64,000 bases of DNA, taken from Saprospiraceae bacterium (GTDB taxonomy: Bacteria; Bacteroidota; Bacteroidia; Chitinophagales; Saprospiraceae). Each line of letters starts with the position of its first letter. The first letter of the stretch is position 1. Position numbers and translations under genes: made by a program. The stretch is taken from NCBI GenBank assembly GCA_016714445.1, contig JADJNF010000003.1, positions 186,001-250,000 of the forward strand. Reading direction: 5' to 3'. The notes under the pieces are model-generated. The model did no database searches. It worked only from the letters and a program-made list of their open reading frames with translations, and had not been told where the DNA came from. Of the stretch, positions 53,300 to 62,163 are shown piece after piece.

Positions 53300-54817
53300 A
53301 TGACTTATTTTATAGCCTTAGCAATAATTGTCCTGTTGGCCGTTGTTGTGGTTCAAATAGGAAAACTCACAGAGCTTGCTGCCCGCATCAGGGGTGAGGA
53401 AGCAGTCGAACGATCCAGTAATAATACACAGGGTATTGCATTGGTTGTATTCATGGTAGTCTTTCTGGTTGGATGTGTTTGGTCTGCGCTCTATTATAAA
53501 AATAGTATGTTGGGTTATGGACCTTTGACATCTGCGTCAGCACACGGATTTGAATTGGATCACATATTTAATGTGACCTTATTTTTTACCGGGATTGTTT
53601 TTGTGCTCACCCATATTGCCTTATTTTGGTATTCATATAAATATAGGAGTACTGGTAGAAGTAAAGCTATATTTTTTGCGCATGATACCAAACTGGAGAT
53701 GATTTGGACGGTAGTGCCGGCCATTGTAATGACTTACCTGGTAGCAAATGGACTAATAGCGTGGAATAATATTTTTCCTACATTGACATCAGAAGATAAA
53801 TATCTTGAAATAGAAGCTACCGGGTATCAGTTTGCATGGGACATCAGATATCCTGGTGCAGATGGTAAATTGGGCAATAAAGACTTCAGATTGATAGATC
53901 CTGCGGCCAATAGTCTTGGTATTGACTGGAATGATGAAGCTTCTGTAGACGATATTGTTTTAGGTGGTACGGATAAAATACTTTTGCCTAAAGACTCCAC
54001 TATAAAAGTTAGGATAACAGCAAAAGATGTATTGCACAACTTTTATCTTCCGCATTTTAGGGTTAAAATGGATGCAGTACCCGGGTTACCGACTTCCTTT
54101 ATTTTTACTCCTGTAAAAACCACTCAAGAGTTTCGGGAACAATTAAGCAAGTATCCAGAATGGCAGGTTCCGGCAGATCCTGCTGAGCCAAATGGTAAAC
54201 GTAAGTGGGAAACTTTTGAATATGAATTGGCTTGTGCTGAACTGTGTGGTAAAGGTCACTACTCAATGCGAAGGATTATAGAAGTAGTGAGTAGGGAAGA
54301 GTTTGACACTTGGTTGGCTGGACAGAAACCTTTTTATGCGACAAATATCAGAAACACAGCTAAAGATCCATGGGCGGGTAAAAAATTATTTGATTATGAG
54401 ATCAAAGCCCGAGGTTTTGAATTAAGGTCTGCTGTGGCAAGATACGTTGACGATACCACAGGCACAATGAAAAATGTGATCAATCTGGATCATGTGTTTT
54501 ATGTCTCTGGATCATCAGATCTGAATAGTGATTTATCAAAACATGAATTGGATAACCTGGTGACTTTAATGGGAAGATTTCCTAAATTGAGAGTCGAATT
54601 AGCCGGGCACACTGACAATGTCGGCGATGCTGCAGCAAATATGACCCTTTCAGTCGATAGGTCAAGCAAAGTTAAAACATATCTGGTGGAAAAAGGGGTG
54701 AGTGCAGATAGATTGGTGGCTAAAGGTTACGGACAAGATCAACCTTTGGAAAATAATGATACACCGGAAGGCAGACAAAAAAACAGAAGAACTGAACTTA
54801 GAATAATTTCTAAATAA
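53300..54817 (+). CDS. coxB: Cytochrome c oxidase subunit II fused to an OmpA-like domain
   Basis: 505 residues. There are about four N-terminal membrane segments (one or two more than usual subunit II). The cupredoxin domain has an intact CuA site: Cys312, Glu314, Cys316, His320 and Met323 (CAELCGKGHYSM), plus an upstream His in LHNFYLPHFRVKM. After ~50 linker residues an OmpA/MotB-like peptidoglycan-binding domain occupies ~390-505: FYVSGSSDL, GHTDNVG with Asp439, NMTLSVDR with Arg454, and NRRTELRI. Asp and Arg are the diaminopimelate-binding pair of the family. CuA accepts electrons from cytochrome c; the fusion would fasten the oxidase to the cell wall. Confidence 0.93.
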   Translation: MTYFIALAIIVLLAVVVVQIGKLTELAARIRGEEAVERSSNNTQGIALVVFMVVFLVGCVWSALYYKNSMLGYGPLTSASAHGFELDHIFNVTLFFTGIVFVLTHIALFWYSYKYRSTGRSKAIFFAHDTKLEMIWTVVPAIVMTYLVANGLIAWNNIFPTLTSEDKYLEIEATGYQFAWDIRYPGADGKLGNKDFRLIDPAANSLGIDWNDEASVDDIVLGGTDKILLPKDSTIKVRITAKDVLHNFYLPHFRVKMDAVPGLPTSFIFTPVKTTQEFREQLSKYPEWQVPADPAEPNGKRKWETFEYELACAELCGKGHYSMRRIIEVVSREEFDTWLAGQKPFYATNIRNTAKDPWAGKKLFDYEIKARGFELRSAVARYVDDTTGTMKNVINLDHVFYVSGSSDLNSDLSKHELDNLVTLMGRFPKLRVELAGHTDNVGDAAANMTLSVDRSSKVKTYLVEKGVSADRLVAKGYGQDQPLENNDTPEGRQKNRRTELRIISK

Positions 54818-54838
54818 CAATTTAAAATTTAATGCTAA

Positions 54839-56683
54839 ATGGCAAATGTTAATGTTCAAGAAGAAGATGTTTTGATAAAAGAAAATGGTTTTAATGATCA
54901 TTTTCATGAACATCATCATGGTGACAAATACCAGACTAATTTTATATTCCATTATATTTTTTCAATGGATCATAAAATTATAGCCAGACAATTTTTGATT
55001 ACTGGTATGATATGGGCGATCATTGGAGCAGCCATGTCTGTTGTGTTCAGAATGCAGCTTGGTTTTCCTGAAGAAAGTCTTACCTGGATAAAACCATTTC
55101 TTGGGAAATGGATAGTCGTAGATCCCACTACAGGTATCGGAAAATTAGCCCCAGAGTTTTATTATGCATTGGTGACTATGCACGGAACTATTATTGTGTT
55201 CTTTGTTTTGACAGCAGGCTTAAGTGGAACATTCAGTAATCTTCTTATTCCATTACAGCTGGGCGCAAGAGATATGGCTTCACCATTTATGAATATGTTG
55301 TCATATTGGTTTTTCTTTTTGGCAGGCATTGTAATGTTTTACTCCCTTTTCTTGAGTACTGGACCTTTTTCTGGTGGTTGGGTAGCTTATCCGCCATTGA
55401 GTGCTTTACCACAGGCATCTTCAGGTTCAGGTACGGGTATGACTTTATGGTTGGTAAGTTTGACATTATTTGTTGTTTCTGTGTTGCTTGGTGGGATAAA
55501 CTATATCACTACCATATTAAATCTCAGAACAAAAGGCATGAGTCTCTGGAGAATGCCACTTCCTATATGGGCATTTTTTGTAACTGCTATATTGGGATTA
55601 TTATCATTTCCTGTTTTGGCTTCTGGCTTCTTTATGCTTATTTTCGACCGAAGTCTGGGTACCAGTTTTTTCCTGAGCGATATATTTATAGCAGGACAGG
55701 CTTTGGATAGAGTAGGGGGAAGTCCTATTTTGTATCAGCATCTTTTCTGGTTTCTTGGTCACCCTGAAGTATATATTATCATACTTCCCGCCATGGGAAT
55801 TGTATCAGAAGTAATGTCTGTTCATGCAAGAAAACCAATATTTGGATATAGAGCCATGGTCTATTCTATTATGGCAATTGGATTTTTATCTTTTATTGTT
55901 TGGGCACACCACATGTTTATGGCAGGAGTGAATCCGTTTATTTCTAATTTCTTTGTTGTATTTACTTTGATCATTGCGGTTCCATCTGCTGTAAAAGTAT
56001 TCAACTGGATCACAACACTATATGGTGGTGATATTAGATTAAATACGCCAATGTTATTCTCTATTGGATTTGTTTCCATGTTTATATCAGGGGGATTGAC
56101 CGGTATATTCCTTGGGAATTCTGCTATTGATATTCAAATGCATGACACTTATTTTGTTGTTGCACATTTCCATATTGTAATGGGGGTAGCTGCATTTTTT
56201 GGTATGTTTGCCGGTGTATATCATTGGTATCCCAAAATGTATGGCAGATTTATGAATGAGACATTAGGTAAAATTCACTTTTGGGGTACTCTGATCAGCG
56301 CTTATGCCATTTTCTGGCCCATGCATTATATAGGTATGGCAGGTGTACCAAGAAGGTATTACTCTTTTGATAATTTTGATGCTTTCAGACATTTTACTGA
56401 AATGAATAAATTCATCACCGTATTTGCAATTATTGCATTTTTTATTCAGTTGGTGTTTGTGATTAACTTTTTTTACAGCATTTGGTATGGTAAAAAAATG
56501 AAGACTAAAAATCCTTGGCAAGCCAATACCCTTGAGTGGACTACTCCAATCGAGCCTATACATGGAAACTGGCCGGGTAATCTACCTGTCGTGCACAGAT
56601 GGGCTTATGATTATAATAAAGATGAAAGAGAATTTGTTCAGCAACACATACCTTTGAAAGAGGGTGAAGTGGGTGATCATTAA
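54839..56683 (+). CDS. coxA: Cytochrome c oxidase subunit I
   Basis: 614 residues with twelve or more membrane segments and all heme-copper features: the low-spin heme His region MHGTIIVFFVLTAG, HPEVYIIILPAMGIVSEVM (CuB His and the cross-linked Tyr), VWAHHMFMAGVNPF (CuB His pair), and MHDTYFVVAHFHIVMG. It reduces oxygen to water and pumps protons. A short His-rich N-terminus (DHFHEHHHGDK) precedes the first helix. 21 bp after coxB. Confidence 0.97.
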   Translation: MANVNVQEEDVLIKENGFNDHFHEHHHGDKYQTNFIFHYIFSMDHKIIARQFLITGMIWAIIGAAMSVVFRMQLGFPEESLTWIKPFLGKWIVVDPTTGIGKLAPEFYYALVTMHGTIIVFFVLTAGLSGTFSNLLIPLQLGARDMASPFMNMLSYWFFFLAGIVMFYSLFLSTGPFSGGWVAYPPLSALPQASSGSGTGMTLWLVSLTLFVVSVLLGGINYITTILNLRTKGMSLWRMPLPIWAFFVTAILGLLSFPVLASGFFMLIFDRSLGTSFFLSDIFIAGQALDRVGGSPILYQHLFWFLGHPEVYIIILPAMGIVSEVMSVHARKPIFGYRAMVYSIMAIGFLSFIVWAHHMFMAGVNPFISNFFVVFTLIIAVPSAVKVFNWITTLYGGDIRLNTPMLFSIGFVSMFISGGLTGIFLGNSAIDIQMHDTYFVVAHFHIVMGVAAFFGMFAGVYHWYPKMYGRFMNETLGKIHFWGTLISAYAIFWPMHYIGMAGVPRRYYSFDNFDAFRHFTEMNKFITVFAIIAFFIQLVFVINFFYSIWYGKKMKTKNPWQANTLEWTTPIEPIHGNWPGNLPVVHRWAYDYNKDEREFVQQHIPLKEGEVGDH

Positions 56684-56709
56684 ATTAATAGATTTTCAAT
56701 ATTTATTTT

Positions 56710-57609
56710 TTGAATAATAATAAAACATACACATCAGTTCTTCCTGCACATAAATTATGGGCTTTAAAGCTTAGTGACTATGTGATGCTTGTTAAAATGC
56801 GGCTATCCTTGGTAGTAGTAATATCTTCAGTATTAGGATATGTTATTGCTTCCAACGGAAACGGGAGCTTAAGTGAAATAGTATTATTGGTGATGGGTGG
56901 TTTTCTTGTCACTGGTGCTGCCAATGCTTTGAATCAGGTGCTGGAAAAGGATTTTGATATCCTTATGACAAGAACATCGAACAGGCCCGTGGCTACAGGA
57001 AGGATGAAATCTTCAGAAGGAGTTATGTTTGCCGGGTTAAGTTGTCTAATTGGTATATCATTGCTTGCACTTTTTAATCCTATTACTGCCCTTTTAGGAA
57101 TGTTATCTATGATTATATATGCATTTGTTTATACTCCACTCAAAAGATACAGTACACTCGCTGTGGCTGTTGGAGCCATACCTGGAGCTTTACCTGTTAT
57201 GATTGGGGTAACTGCTTTTGAAGGTACAGTTTCACTTTTAGCTATCTGCCTGTTTATTGTTCAATTTCTTTGGCAGTTCCCTCACTTTTGGTCCATAGGA
57301 TTTCTCGGGTATGAAGACTATCAGAAAGCAGGATATAAACTTTTGCCGGAAAATCGAGGAAATATCGACAGAGGCCTTGGATTGTCAGCGGTATTTTATG
57401 GAAGTCTTATAGTACCCGTAATAGCTTTTATGTATATCAGACTGGATATATCTATTTTTGCCTCTATATTTGTTTTGATATTGACCCTTGGATATATATT
57501 TCTCAGTTATAATTTTCATAAAAAATTTGATAAATCATCTGCCCTGAAGTTGATGTTTTATTCCTTTTTTTACTTGCCTTTCGTTCTTATTTCTTATTGG
57601 TTAATGTAA
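56710..57609 (+). CDS. ctaB: Heme O synthase (protoheme IX farnesyltransferase)
   Basis: 299 residues from a TTG (no ATG is near), of the UbiA superfamily with about eight membrane segments. Motifs: KMRLSLVVVISSVLGY, the Asp-rich site NALNQVLEKDFDILMTRTSNRPVATGR, YTPLKRYST, and GYEDYQKAGYKLLPENRG. It attaches a farnesyl group to heme B to make heme O for the oxidase. 26 bp after coxA, 10 bp before the next gene. The TTG start is inferred from spacing; a downstream ATG (MLVKMR) would still keep the active domain. Confidence 0.93.
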   Translation: MNNNKTYTSVLPAHKLWALKLSDYVMLVKMRLSLVVVISSVLGYVIASNGNGSLSEIVLLVMGGFLVTGAANALNQVLEKDFDILMTRTSNRPVATGRMKSSEGVMFAGLSCLIGISLLALFNPITALLGMLSMIIYAFVYTPLKRYSTLAVAVGAIPGALPVMIGVTAFEGTVSLLAICLFIVQFLWQFPHFWSIGFLGYEDYQKAGYKLLPENRGNIDRGLGLSAVFYGSLIVPVIAFMYIRLDISIFASIFVLILTLGYIFLSYNFHKKFDKSSALKLMFYSFFYLPFVLISYWLM

Positions 57610-57619
57610 ACAGAAAGAC

Positions 57620-58192
57620 ATGGAAAATGTATTAATAAATAAAAGAAATAAAATTCATCCCCATAAATTTGCGTTATGGGCTGCAATGGCGAGTATCACT
57701 ATGATGTTTGGTGCATTTACTAGCGCATACATAGTCAAACAAGCAGCAGGTAATTGGCTTGAGTTCAGTATGCCTATGGCATTTTACATTAGCACATTAG
57801 TTATCATTTGTTCAAGTATTACACTGCATATTTCATTTAAGAGTTTTAAAGATGGCAGTGAATCGAAGTATAAAAATTTTCTAACCTTAAGTTTTATATT
57901 GGGGTTATTTTTTGTGTTTTTGCAATATCAGGGTTGGACAGAGTTATACAAAATAGGGGTAGATTTAAAGGGTAATGTTTCGGGTTCTTTTTTTTATCTT
58001 TTGTCAGGGATTCATGCATTACATGTATTGGGTGGAATAGCGGCATTGATTGTAGCTCAGTTACATGCATATACTCTCAAGTTTAAAATTACAGATGTTA
58101 GAATTAACAGATTTGATCTGGTATTGAACTATTGGCATTTTGTGGATTTTCTCTGGTTGTATCTGTTTTTATTTTTATTAATAAGCAAATAA
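57620..58192 (+). CDS. Heme-copper oxidase subunit III (short, first copy)
   Basis: 190 residues with five membrane segments. Subunit III signature: HKFALWAAMASITMMFGAFTSAYIVKQAAGNW, FSFILGLFFVFLQYQGW-like, GIHALHVLGGIAALI, and NYWHFVDFLWLYLFLFLLI. It is the smaller form that pairs with a second subunit III gene in Bacteroidota operons. It supports proton uptake and oxidase stability. 14 bp before the next gene's start. Confidence 0.92.
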   Translation: MENVLINKRNKIHPHKFALWAAMASITMMFGAFTSAYIVKQAAGNWLEFSMPMAFYISTLVIICSSITLHISFKSFKDGSESKYKNFLTLSFILGLFFVFLQYQGWTELYKIGVDLKGNVSGSFFYLLSGIHALHVLGGIAALIVAQLHAYTLKFKITDVRINRFDLVLNYWHFVDFLWLYLFLFLLISK

Positions 58193-58206
58193 AATATTTT
58201 TTAATA

Positions 58207-59067
58207 ATGGCTTCAGTTACTTTAGCTCACGAACAAGATCATGCGCACTCTCCGGAAGGAGGTTCCTGGAAGGGAGGCAGCGAACCATTCAAAGCATCAT
58301 ACGGAAAACTTATGATGTGGTACTTTTTATTATCTGATGCATTTACTTTTTCCGGTTTTTTGATCGCTTATGGTGCATTAAGATTCAGTGTTCCTACCTG
58401 GCCGGTTCCTGATTTTGTTTTCAGTACATTTCCTGGTGGATTTCACCACAAACCATTGCTTTTTGTAACTGTAATGACCTTTATATTACTTGCCAGTTCG
58501 TTTACCATGGTGAGGGCTGTACAGGAAGGGCATCGTGAGAATAAAAGAGGTGTAGTGGTTTGGATGTTATGGACCATAGTCGGAGGACTTGCATTCTTGG
58601 GTTGTCAGGCATGGGAATGGACTACCCTAATGGGAGCAGAACATATGACCATCAAAGTAAATCCATTTGGCACTCACACTGAAAATGGTGTTTATCTGAT
58701 GGGAGACGGTCATGATATTAAAGAAGGGGATACTTTTGCAGCAGGTCAGTCTTATCTGATCCATAAACATGATGGTGAATGGGCTCCGTTAAAATATAAA
58801 GTAACTGAAGGACCAAATGCAGGTATGGAGAAACAACAGGCATTCGGACCAAAAGCATTTGGAGCATTATTCTTTTTTATTACCGGTTTCCATGGTTTTC
58901 ACGTACTTTCAGGGGTAGCATTTTTATTAATTATTTGTTTAAATTCTGCTACAGGTCTGTATGTTAAACGTCGAAACGGTTATGAAATGGTAGAAAAAAT
59001 CGGACTTTACTGGCACTTCGTAGATTTAGTTTGGGTATTTGTATTCTTATGTTTTTACCTTTTATAA
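58207..59067 (+). CDS. coxC: Cytochrome c oxidase subunit III (second copy)
   Basis: 286 residues from the ATG of MASVTLAHEQDHAHSPEG; the longer frame runs back into the preceding gene and is rejected. It shows GKLMMWYFLLSDAFTFSGFLIAYGALRF, SSFTMVRAVQEGHRENKRG, GFHGFHVLSGVAFLLI and YWHFVDLVWVFVFLCFYLL. There is an insertion of ~60 residues in the middle (around 145-210) predicted to lie outside the membrane. It is the standard subunit III, in tandem with a shorter relative. Confidence 0.94.
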   Translation: MASVTLAHEQDHAHSPEGGSWKGGSEPFKASYGKLMMWYFLLSDAFTFSGFLIAYGALRFSVPTWPVPDFVFSTFPGGFHHKPLLFVTVMTFILLASSFTMVRAVQEGHRENKRGVVVWMLWTIVGGLAFLGCQAWEWTTLMGAEHMTIKVNPFGTHTENGVYLMGDGHDIKEGDTFAAGQSYLIHKHDGEWAPLKYKVTEGPNAGMEKQQAFGPKAFGALFFFITGFHGFHVLSGVAFLLIICLNSATGLYVKRRNGYEMVEKIGLYWHFVDLVWVFVFLCFYLL

Positions 59068-59128
59068 TAAATTTTAATTAGGATCTTTTCGAAATATTAT
59101 TCATTCTCTGATATAAATAAAAGAAAAT

Positions 59129-59500
59129 ATGAGTCATTTAACGTATGATCAATCAAGGACGATAGCCACAAAAACAATTCTTATCCTTGGTGGAATTACT
59201 ATATTCGAAGTGTTAATGGCACTTTTGGGCAAGGGTTATCTGATTGAAGGAGTACACCTTCCACACATCCTGATTGGTGGATTGATGATAATATTGAGTG
59301 TAGTAAAGGCTTATTTGATAGTATATGAATTTATGCACATGAAATATGAAGTGCCGGGGTTGGTTAAGACAGTACTGCTGCCTACTTTGCTTTTGGTTTG
59401 GGCGGTGATTGCATTTCTGGCTGAAGGAAATTACTGGAATAATTCACGAGCAAGAGTTAAGAACCCTGTGAGTACTGAGATTGTCTCTGACAAAAAGTAG
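59129..59500 (+). CDS. coxD: Cytochrome c oxidase subunit IV family protein
   Basis: 123 residues, three membrane segments (LILGGITIFEVLMALLGKG, LPHILIGGLMIILSVVKAYLIVYEFMHMKYE, VLLPTLLLVWAVIAFLAEG). The YEFMHMKYE motif in the second helix and this position in the operon are typical of the Bacteroidota subunit IV. It is a small stabilising subunit. 61 bp after coxC. Confidence 0.92.
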   Translation: MSHLTYDQSRTIATKTILILGGITIFEVLMALLGKGYLIEGVHLPHILIGGLMIILSVVKAYLIVYEFMHMKYEVPGLVKTVLLPTLLLVWAVIAFLAEGNYWNNSRARVKNPVSTEIVSDKK

Positions 59501-59606
59501 TAGATAAAAGTATGACGCAAGATGTCATTTCTGTTTAATAATTTTTTGCTTGATTTGAAGCAACATTTCATAATTGACAATGTTAACAGTACTAAAATAT
59601 ATTTAA

Positions 59607-60092
59607 ATGGGTAAATTATTATCCTGGATAGTACTCGGGTTGTTTTTAGTGGTTGTTCCCTTCATCTCATGGTATTACTTAAAAGAAGGTTTGGATTATC
59701 GTAAGCAAGCCCTAAGTGAGTTAAAAGTAAAAGACAGCATACAGGTAGACCTTGATTCTTTGCTTATTCTAAAGGGAAACACTACTTTATTAGTGTTGCA
59801 AAGTGACAAAGAAATTACTGATTTACTTCCTCCAATTCAGGAACAGTTCAAAAACACACAGAATTTTCAGATAGTTTCTTTTGATCAAACATCTGGTTTT
59901 GACCATTTACCAATAGGTTACCTTTCACAATTAAAATCTAAATATAGCAACGACTCTTTTATGCTGATAGACACTTCTTTGCGCATTCGTAATACGTATA
60001 AACACGATATGGATGCTGTCAGAAAGATGATCGAGCATATTGCTATTGTTATCCCAAGAGTGAAGGAGTCTGATATTAAAATGAAACAATAG
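59607..60092 (+). CDS. Degenerate SCO-like protein without the copper-binding motif
   Basis: 161 residues. One N-terminal membrane anchor (LSWIVLGLFLVVVPFISWYYL) is followed by a thioredoxin-like domain (TTLLVLQSDKEI, FKNTQNFQIVSFDQ, SFMLIDTSLRIRNTYK, VRKMIEHIAIVIPR). The final segment and the slot between subunit IV and DUF420 match SCO (copper chaperone) proteins, but the CxxxC that binds copper is absent; the protein contains no Cys at all. It may keep a structural or scaffold role in oxidase assembly. Alternatively it is an unrelated membrane-tethered fold. Confidence 0.7.
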   Translation: MGKLLSWIVLGLFLVVVPFISWYYLKEGLDYRKQALSELKVKDSIQVDLDSLLILKGNTTLLVLQSDKEITDLLPPIQEQFKNTQNFQIVSFDQTSGFDHLPIGYLSQLKSKYSNDSFMLIDTSLRIRNTYKHDMDAVRKMIEHIAIVIPRVKESDIKMKQ

Positions 60093-60105
60093 TTTAATAA
60101 ATACT

Positions 60106-60651
60106 ATGAGTACAATGTATCCTGAACCAAATGATTTTTTGGCAAAAAAGTTGACCAAAATCAGCATAGTTCTTTCTGTTGCTGTATTATTATTGGTTGG
60201 AGTGATGAGACAAGTGAAAATTTCATTGGGCATTGACTTTTCCTTTTTGCCTCCGGTTCATGCTATTTTAAATACATTGGTTACCATTTGTTTGCTGACA
60301 GCGTTGTATTACATAAAGAAAAAAGACATTGACAAACACAGAAAAGCCATTTACGGCGCTATGTTATTTTCAGGTTTGTTTCTTTTATGTTATGTTTTAT
60401 ATCATTTTACTACTGTTGAAACCACATTTTGTAAAGAAGGTACGATCAGGTACGTATATTATTTCTTTTTGATTACACACGTGGTCCTTGCGGGTGTATC
60501 TTTGCCGTTTATTTTGCTTACATTTACCAGAGGGTTTACCTATCAGGTGGCTAAACACAGGAAAATGGCCAGATGGGTATTTCCTGTTTGGTTGTATGTA
60601 GCCATGACTGGTCCGGTTTGTTATTTATTGCTAAAACCTTGTTATATATGA
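60106..60651 (+). CDS. DUF420 membrane protein
   Basis: 181 residues with about five membrane segments (VLSVAVLLLVGVMRQVKI, PPVHAILNTLVTICLLTALYYIKKKDIDKHRKAI, LITHVVLAGVSLPFILLTF). The HxxxN and DKHRKAIY motifs are those of DUF420, a family found next to oxidase genes and proposed to help cofactor assembly. The conserved histidines (HAILN, YHFTTVE, THVVLA) could bind a metal or heme. ATGA overlap with the next gene. Confidence 0.88.
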   Translation: MSTMYPEPNDFLAKKLTKISIVLSVAVLLLVGVMRQVKISLGIDFSFLPPVHAILNTLVTICLLTALYYIKKKDIDKHRKAIYGAMLFSGLFLLCYVLYHFTTVETTFCKEGTIRYVYYFFLITHVVLAGVSLPFILLTFTRGFTYQVAKHRKMARWVFPVWLYVAMTGPVCYLLLKPCYI

Positions 60652-60896
60652 AAAGGCAGATTTTATTAATTTTTATTATTTCGTTGGTTTTATTTGTGGT
60701 TTCAACCCCTGAACTTGCAGCGCAATGTCCCATGTGTAAACTATCCGCTGAGTCCAATCTCAGAGATGGCGGAACTGCCGGAAAAGGACTGAATGCAGGT
60801 ATACTATATATGTTTGCCATGCCTTATCTGCTTGTAGGAACGCTTGGATTTTTATGGTATCGCAACAGAAAAAATTACGATCAGGAGGTCAAGTAG
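60648..60896 (+). CDS. Small CPMC-motif membrane protein at the end of the act-cox operon
   Basis: 82 residues from the ATG overlapping the DUF420 stop (ATGA), showing translational coupling. A signal peptide (LLIFIISLVLFVVSTPELAAQ) is followed immediately by CPMCKLSAESNLRDGGTAG, then a membrane segment (LNAGILYMFAMPYLLVGTLGFLWY). The CxxC right after the signal peptide would face the periplasm and could bind copper or act in disulfide exchange. I do not recognise a named family. Last gene of the operon. Confidence 0.82.
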   Translation: MKRQILLIFIISLVLFVVSTPELAAQCPMCKLSAESNLRDGGTAGKGLNAGILYMFAMPYLLVGTLGFLWYRNRKNYDQEVK

Positions 60897-60929
60897 ACTC
60901 CAAATGAATCGTTTTATTTGCTATTCTCT

Positions 60930-61156
60930 ATCAATTTCTGCAGGAAAGGAGATGCAAAATAAAATCATTCAGCACTTCATTTTTATCCAGAAGCACCTTC
61001 AAGGTCGCTTTCTTTAATTTCCTGTCTTATTGTTGTAATTTCTCTTATATTTTGTCGGTGTCCACCCGGAATTATTGCCGGATATTATAAAATATTTATT
61101 CCACCATCGGACTGATCTTACTTTCTATAAATTCTATTTCATCGATCAGATGAAGT
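60930..61156 (-). pseudogene. Coding scraps downstream of RhuM
   Basis: The minus strand has protein-like pieces in different frames: KLHLIDEIEFIESKISPMVE ending at a stop, RQNIREITTIRQEIKESDLEG, and LLDKNEVLNDFILHLLSC. The change of frame between pieces suggests a decayed gene. RhuM genes often sit within type I restriction loci, so it may be part of one, but I cannot identify it. Confidence 0.35.
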
Positions 61157-62163
61157 TTATTTTTTACTCCCCGTTTTTGCTTCTATTTCCTTCAGACTGT
61201 CCAGGTAATTTTTCTCTGCTTCGCTCAATGTTTTGGCCTGATATTTTTTATACTCTGCTGTTGCTTTTTCTAAGGCTTGCTCATGACTGATTTTTCCGGC
61301 TCCCTGAAGTAAGTTTTCGCCACTCATGGTCAATATGCGATCCAAATGAGCTGCCCAATCTTCCATGTTCATACTTTGTTCCCTTTCAGCTTGGCGTTCC
61401 GCAAAGTCTAAGTAACCTGAAATAATTTGACCCAATGCTCTCAATTCTTTTTCATCGAGGTAGTTTTTTGCAATGACTACATCTTTTAGATAGGGTCGAT
61501 TTCCGGGAAAGGTCATCAATCCCATAAACTCTTTTTTAGCATCCGCTTGGGTAAAATGACTTCGGCAGCTGTATGGCCATGAACGGCATAATGAATTTTA
61601 TTCTGCACTTTCTTGAAAAATTCAATGGAAACATCTGCTTTTGGGTCGTAATCTATACTGGTGGCATAAATATCCAGCACCTGTCGATAAAAGACTTTCT
61701 CTGAAGCCCGGATATCCCTGATGCGCTGCAAGAGCTCTTTCCAATAACCTCCACCACCGAGGTTTTTCAGGCGTTCATCGTCCATGGTGAAACCCTTGCG
61801 AATGTATTCGTTGAGGCGCTTGGTGGCCCAAATTCTAAATTGAGTAGCTACTTTTGAATTGACACGATAACCCAATGAAATAATCATATTTAAATTATAG
61901 TGCTTCGTGTGATAGTTTTTCCCGTCTGCGGCAGTTCGTAAGAATTTCTTACTAACTGAATTTTCTTCCAATTCTTCTTCAGCAAAAATATTTTTAATGT
62001 GTTGGGTAATACCCGGTCGTTCTACTCCATACAACAATGCGAATTGATCTTGTGTTAGCCAAACATAATTTTCCTCCATACGTACGTCCACTGAAACTTT
62101 TTCATCCTCAGTTTTGAAGATGATAAACTCTGTTTGGGTTTGCGGATTCTTTGACTTACTCAT
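61157..62163 (-). pseudogene. RhuM-family protein broken by a single-base frameshift
   Basis: The N-terminal part (62163-61516; MSKSKNPQTQTEFIIFKTEDEKV..., YGVERPGITQHIKNIF, RKGFTMDDERLKNLGGGGYW) and the C-terminal part (from MGLMTFPGNRPYLKDVVIAKNYLDEKELRALGQ to 61157) together make one RhuM (virulence_RhuM) protein of ~335 residues. At about 61547-61550 (minus strand TTTT after GTCA) one missing T shifts the frame; adding it joins the two halves without gap. This may be a real mutation or a homopolymer error. The function of RhuM is unclear; it is often linked to restriction or toxin-like loci. Confidence 0.87.

Noticed and set aside
58132..58206. Longer N-terminus for the second subunit III
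   Set aside because: It would overlap the previous gene by 60 bases; the conserved protein starts at the ATG at 58207.
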